DNA from: Planctomycetota bacterium
GTDB taxonomy: Bacteria > Planctomycetota > Brocadiia > SM23-32 > JAKLEA01
Reading direction: 5' to 3'
Length of the DNA: 33,680 nucleotides
Assembly: GCA_022711755.1 (NCBI GenBank)
Contig: JAKLEA010000037.1
Location: 1 to 33,680, forward strand
The position numbers and the translations under genes were made by a program. Of this stretch, positions 33,201 to 33,680 are shown in pieces. The notes below the pieces were generated by a model. The model was not told where the DNA came from and searched no databases. It saw only the letters and a program-made list of their open reading frames with translations. How positions within the stretch are numbered: position 1 is the first letter of the stretch; every line of letters starts with the position of its first letter.

Positions 33201-33680
33201 ACCGGCAATCTGTTTCTGGCGGAAGCCTGTGTTGAAGCATTGGGGCGTATCGGCGGTCCGGAGGCCGAAGCGGCCCTTGTCAGCGCGTTCGCGGGGTTGC
33301 GCGATTATCCGGAATATACAAGCTGGTACGGAGACCACGCCGCTTTGATGGCCTGCCACGCATCGCCTGTCCATTACTTCATCGCCGAGGCTCTGGACGC
33401 GATGGGATCAACCGGGGCTTCGAACATTCTGCCGAACCTGATCTGGTCAGTGCCGACGGACTTTGACCGCGCTCTGCTGCTGAATAATGACGATTGCGAG
33501 ACTGTCATCGCAAGGGTCATCCGACGCAATGATCCGGGCGAGACCGTCATGGAAACCTGCCTGGCAATTCTCGGCGACAAGCAGGCAAAACCAACCAAGG
33601 CGATCTCAGACGCGATGGCGCGCGTGCATGGAGCATGGGCCGGAACACCTGACATTGAGATACGCGCCGCACAGATCCTC
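30243..33680 (+). CDS. Secreted TolB-like / c-type haem / HEAT-repeat protein (HzsA-like), partial
   Basis: Open to the window edge, 1146 residues so far. A signal peptide (MRLRAWMACAALTALLLGSS) is followed by a jelly-roll, carbohydrate-binding-like domain (~25-190; LSLNGKPV, DVSKFLAPGRNTMAIEA). A TolB-like propeller covers ~285-560 with repeated PDGRI/PDGRL strands. A single haem motif CVGCH is at 685-689, and HEAT-type repeats run from ~765 on (REVRVAATLALSACG, RDVVRRAAVALGHIG). The propeller plus CxxCH segment resembles the 'hydrazine synthase alpha-like' proteins widespread in planctomycetes, most of which do not make hydrazine. The TTG start has GAGG eight bases upstream and gives a better signal peptide than the ATG at 30261. 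Likely periplasmic; substrate unknown. Confidence 0.85.
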   Translation, partial: MRLRAWMACAALTALLLGSSIMAQSVSFDGAQWIWFTVEPALPLGAFPEGTIYLRVTADLPQQGEIKSAEIIITCDNLFALSLNGKPVCESENPDAWGQPRRLDVSKFLAPGRNTMAIEAINTAPGPAGLIAKMTAQMADGQQVVIVSNGSWNANDTADLNWQMPNFDDRTWRKARVLGEHGMAPWGRLPVPPDSEQPGAESRAEAAEGNPDAEFQWPEAIAFIGDDCSLYRPRGGAGNSLDSLSVTIFNPRDSRAFPEHDLPAPVKVGRKLYALKPAKPGSQPQVLLDAGKGAIGSPSASFDGKRIYVSMALDDESFFHIYCLSSDGGELQRLTDGPFHDIDPAELPDGRIAFTSTRSGTFEEYHNPPSRGLFAMEPDGTGIRPLTSTFIFDNEPEVLADGRILFIRSDNFFDRGKVETLLHAIQPDGTEGCTEFGLDIGPDYGGRLRAFNCGSPAPMPDGRLAFVTGGDIVIGRNGSAAKDWRHIRVVAGDVAALPDGRLLCTTGRPNSFMRADKNKKRPRNEYSYEKIGIVDPDGGNNRVTTIYNSPGEPLHSPIYIGPRSTPPVLARKVDSRRSDDVHATGVLYCQNARFTRNTTAGWSHVRAIRVLAGKGLTTRSSHSYIVHAGSEVIELGTVPLAPDGSFAVEVPADTAIALQAVDAEGRSELNEMSWIYARPGEKRGCVGCHQPRQATPAASSPSVQALTAAPVRLVGQGRPHRFRGNNAAVTGMMELQFDRYREVAGINRHTDTRDPLATGKQEVATLILQLRDADDGMRISAAQRLAIFRDQGAAPALAECLLDENREVRVAATLALSACGARESVPPLLVALDDLDPVVAQAAAMALENLTGHLEAAFNAFAQERQSARWRDWFKSNNWELIEEELAERLGSPDRDVVRRAAVALGHIGCQAATRAALRSYLIRQRDINPFPDWRKDHQGDGARFNAGDAVNPRTLQAATRALGHMQDREAIPLLAETLGQHSNPATGNLFLAEACVEALGRIGGPEAEAALVSAFAGLRDYPEYTSWYGDHAALMACHASPVHYFIAEALDAMGSTGASNILPNLIWSVPTDFDRALLLNNDDCETVIARVIRRNDPGETVMETCLAILGDKQAKPTKAISDAMARVHGAWAGTPDIEIRAAQIL

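Overview
The window looks like bacterial chromosome from the planctomycete/PVC neighbourhood (Planctomycetota, Lentisphaerota or a related candidate phylum). Pointers are an N-terminal SLERRLLLTG sorting-type motif of the LEPR-XLL kind on a giant FG-GAP protein, an H-X9-D type pseudopilin, a PEP-CTERM protein, and a TolB-like/CxxCH/HEAT-repeat protein of the type often annotated as hydrazine synthase alpha-like. No rRNA or housekeeping marker is present, so the placement is an inference.

Left part (1-9960) is accessory DNA and looks like one end of a genomic island. It holds a 5'-truncated DNA methyltransferase remnant, a 2459-residue secreted protein (two sets of seven FG-GAP motifs, a caspase-like domain with H1338/C1380, a PKD domain and a repetitive beta-helix-like C-terminus), and a second copy of the methyltransferase 3' end facing the last 18 codons of a lost paralogue of the giant protein. 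A NADAR-domain protein and an unknown 114-residue protein follow. The block ends at 9915-9959 in the 3' part of a tRNA-Pro(CGG) gene with no 5' half, the usual signature of an attachment site.

Middle-left (10215-14336, minus strand) carries an FHA-GAF histidine kinase, a coiled-coil outer-membrane porin and a PEP-CTERM exported protein, each apparently transcribed separately.

The core of the window (28642 down to 14402, minus strand) is a tightly packed run of 16 genes for formate metabolism: formate channel focA, a 61-residue protein, a cysteine-type molybdenum/tungsten formate dehydrogenase with a long iron-sulfur N-terminus, a fused NuoE-NuoF diaphorase, a lone receiver protein, mobA, a 97-residue protein, a MobB-ModE fusion, moeA, moaA, moaC, a MOSC-Mog fusion and fdhD. 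It continues without a break into a pseudopilin, a TiaS-related protein and a membrane protein. Most junctions are 4-nt overlaps or a few bases. The genes together transport formate, oxidise it with electrons going to NAD (or the reverse), and build, nucleotide-modify and sulfurate the cofactor; moaD, moaE and moeB are not in the window. Divergent from focA is rex, the NADH/NAD+ sensing repressor, and the ~620-bp region between them contains two matching TGTGA-N6-TCACGGGC sites that could bind it.

The right end (30243 to the window edge, plus strand) is the partial secreted haem/HEAT-repeat protein.

Main points of interest: a NuoE domain that has lost three of its four [2Fe-2S] cysteine positions, a MobB-ModE fusion lacking a molybdate-binding domain, an unusually short MoaA, the pseudopilin and TiaS-like genes embedded at the end of the formate operon, and the duplicated methyltransferase/giant-protein junction beside a tRNA-Pro remnant.
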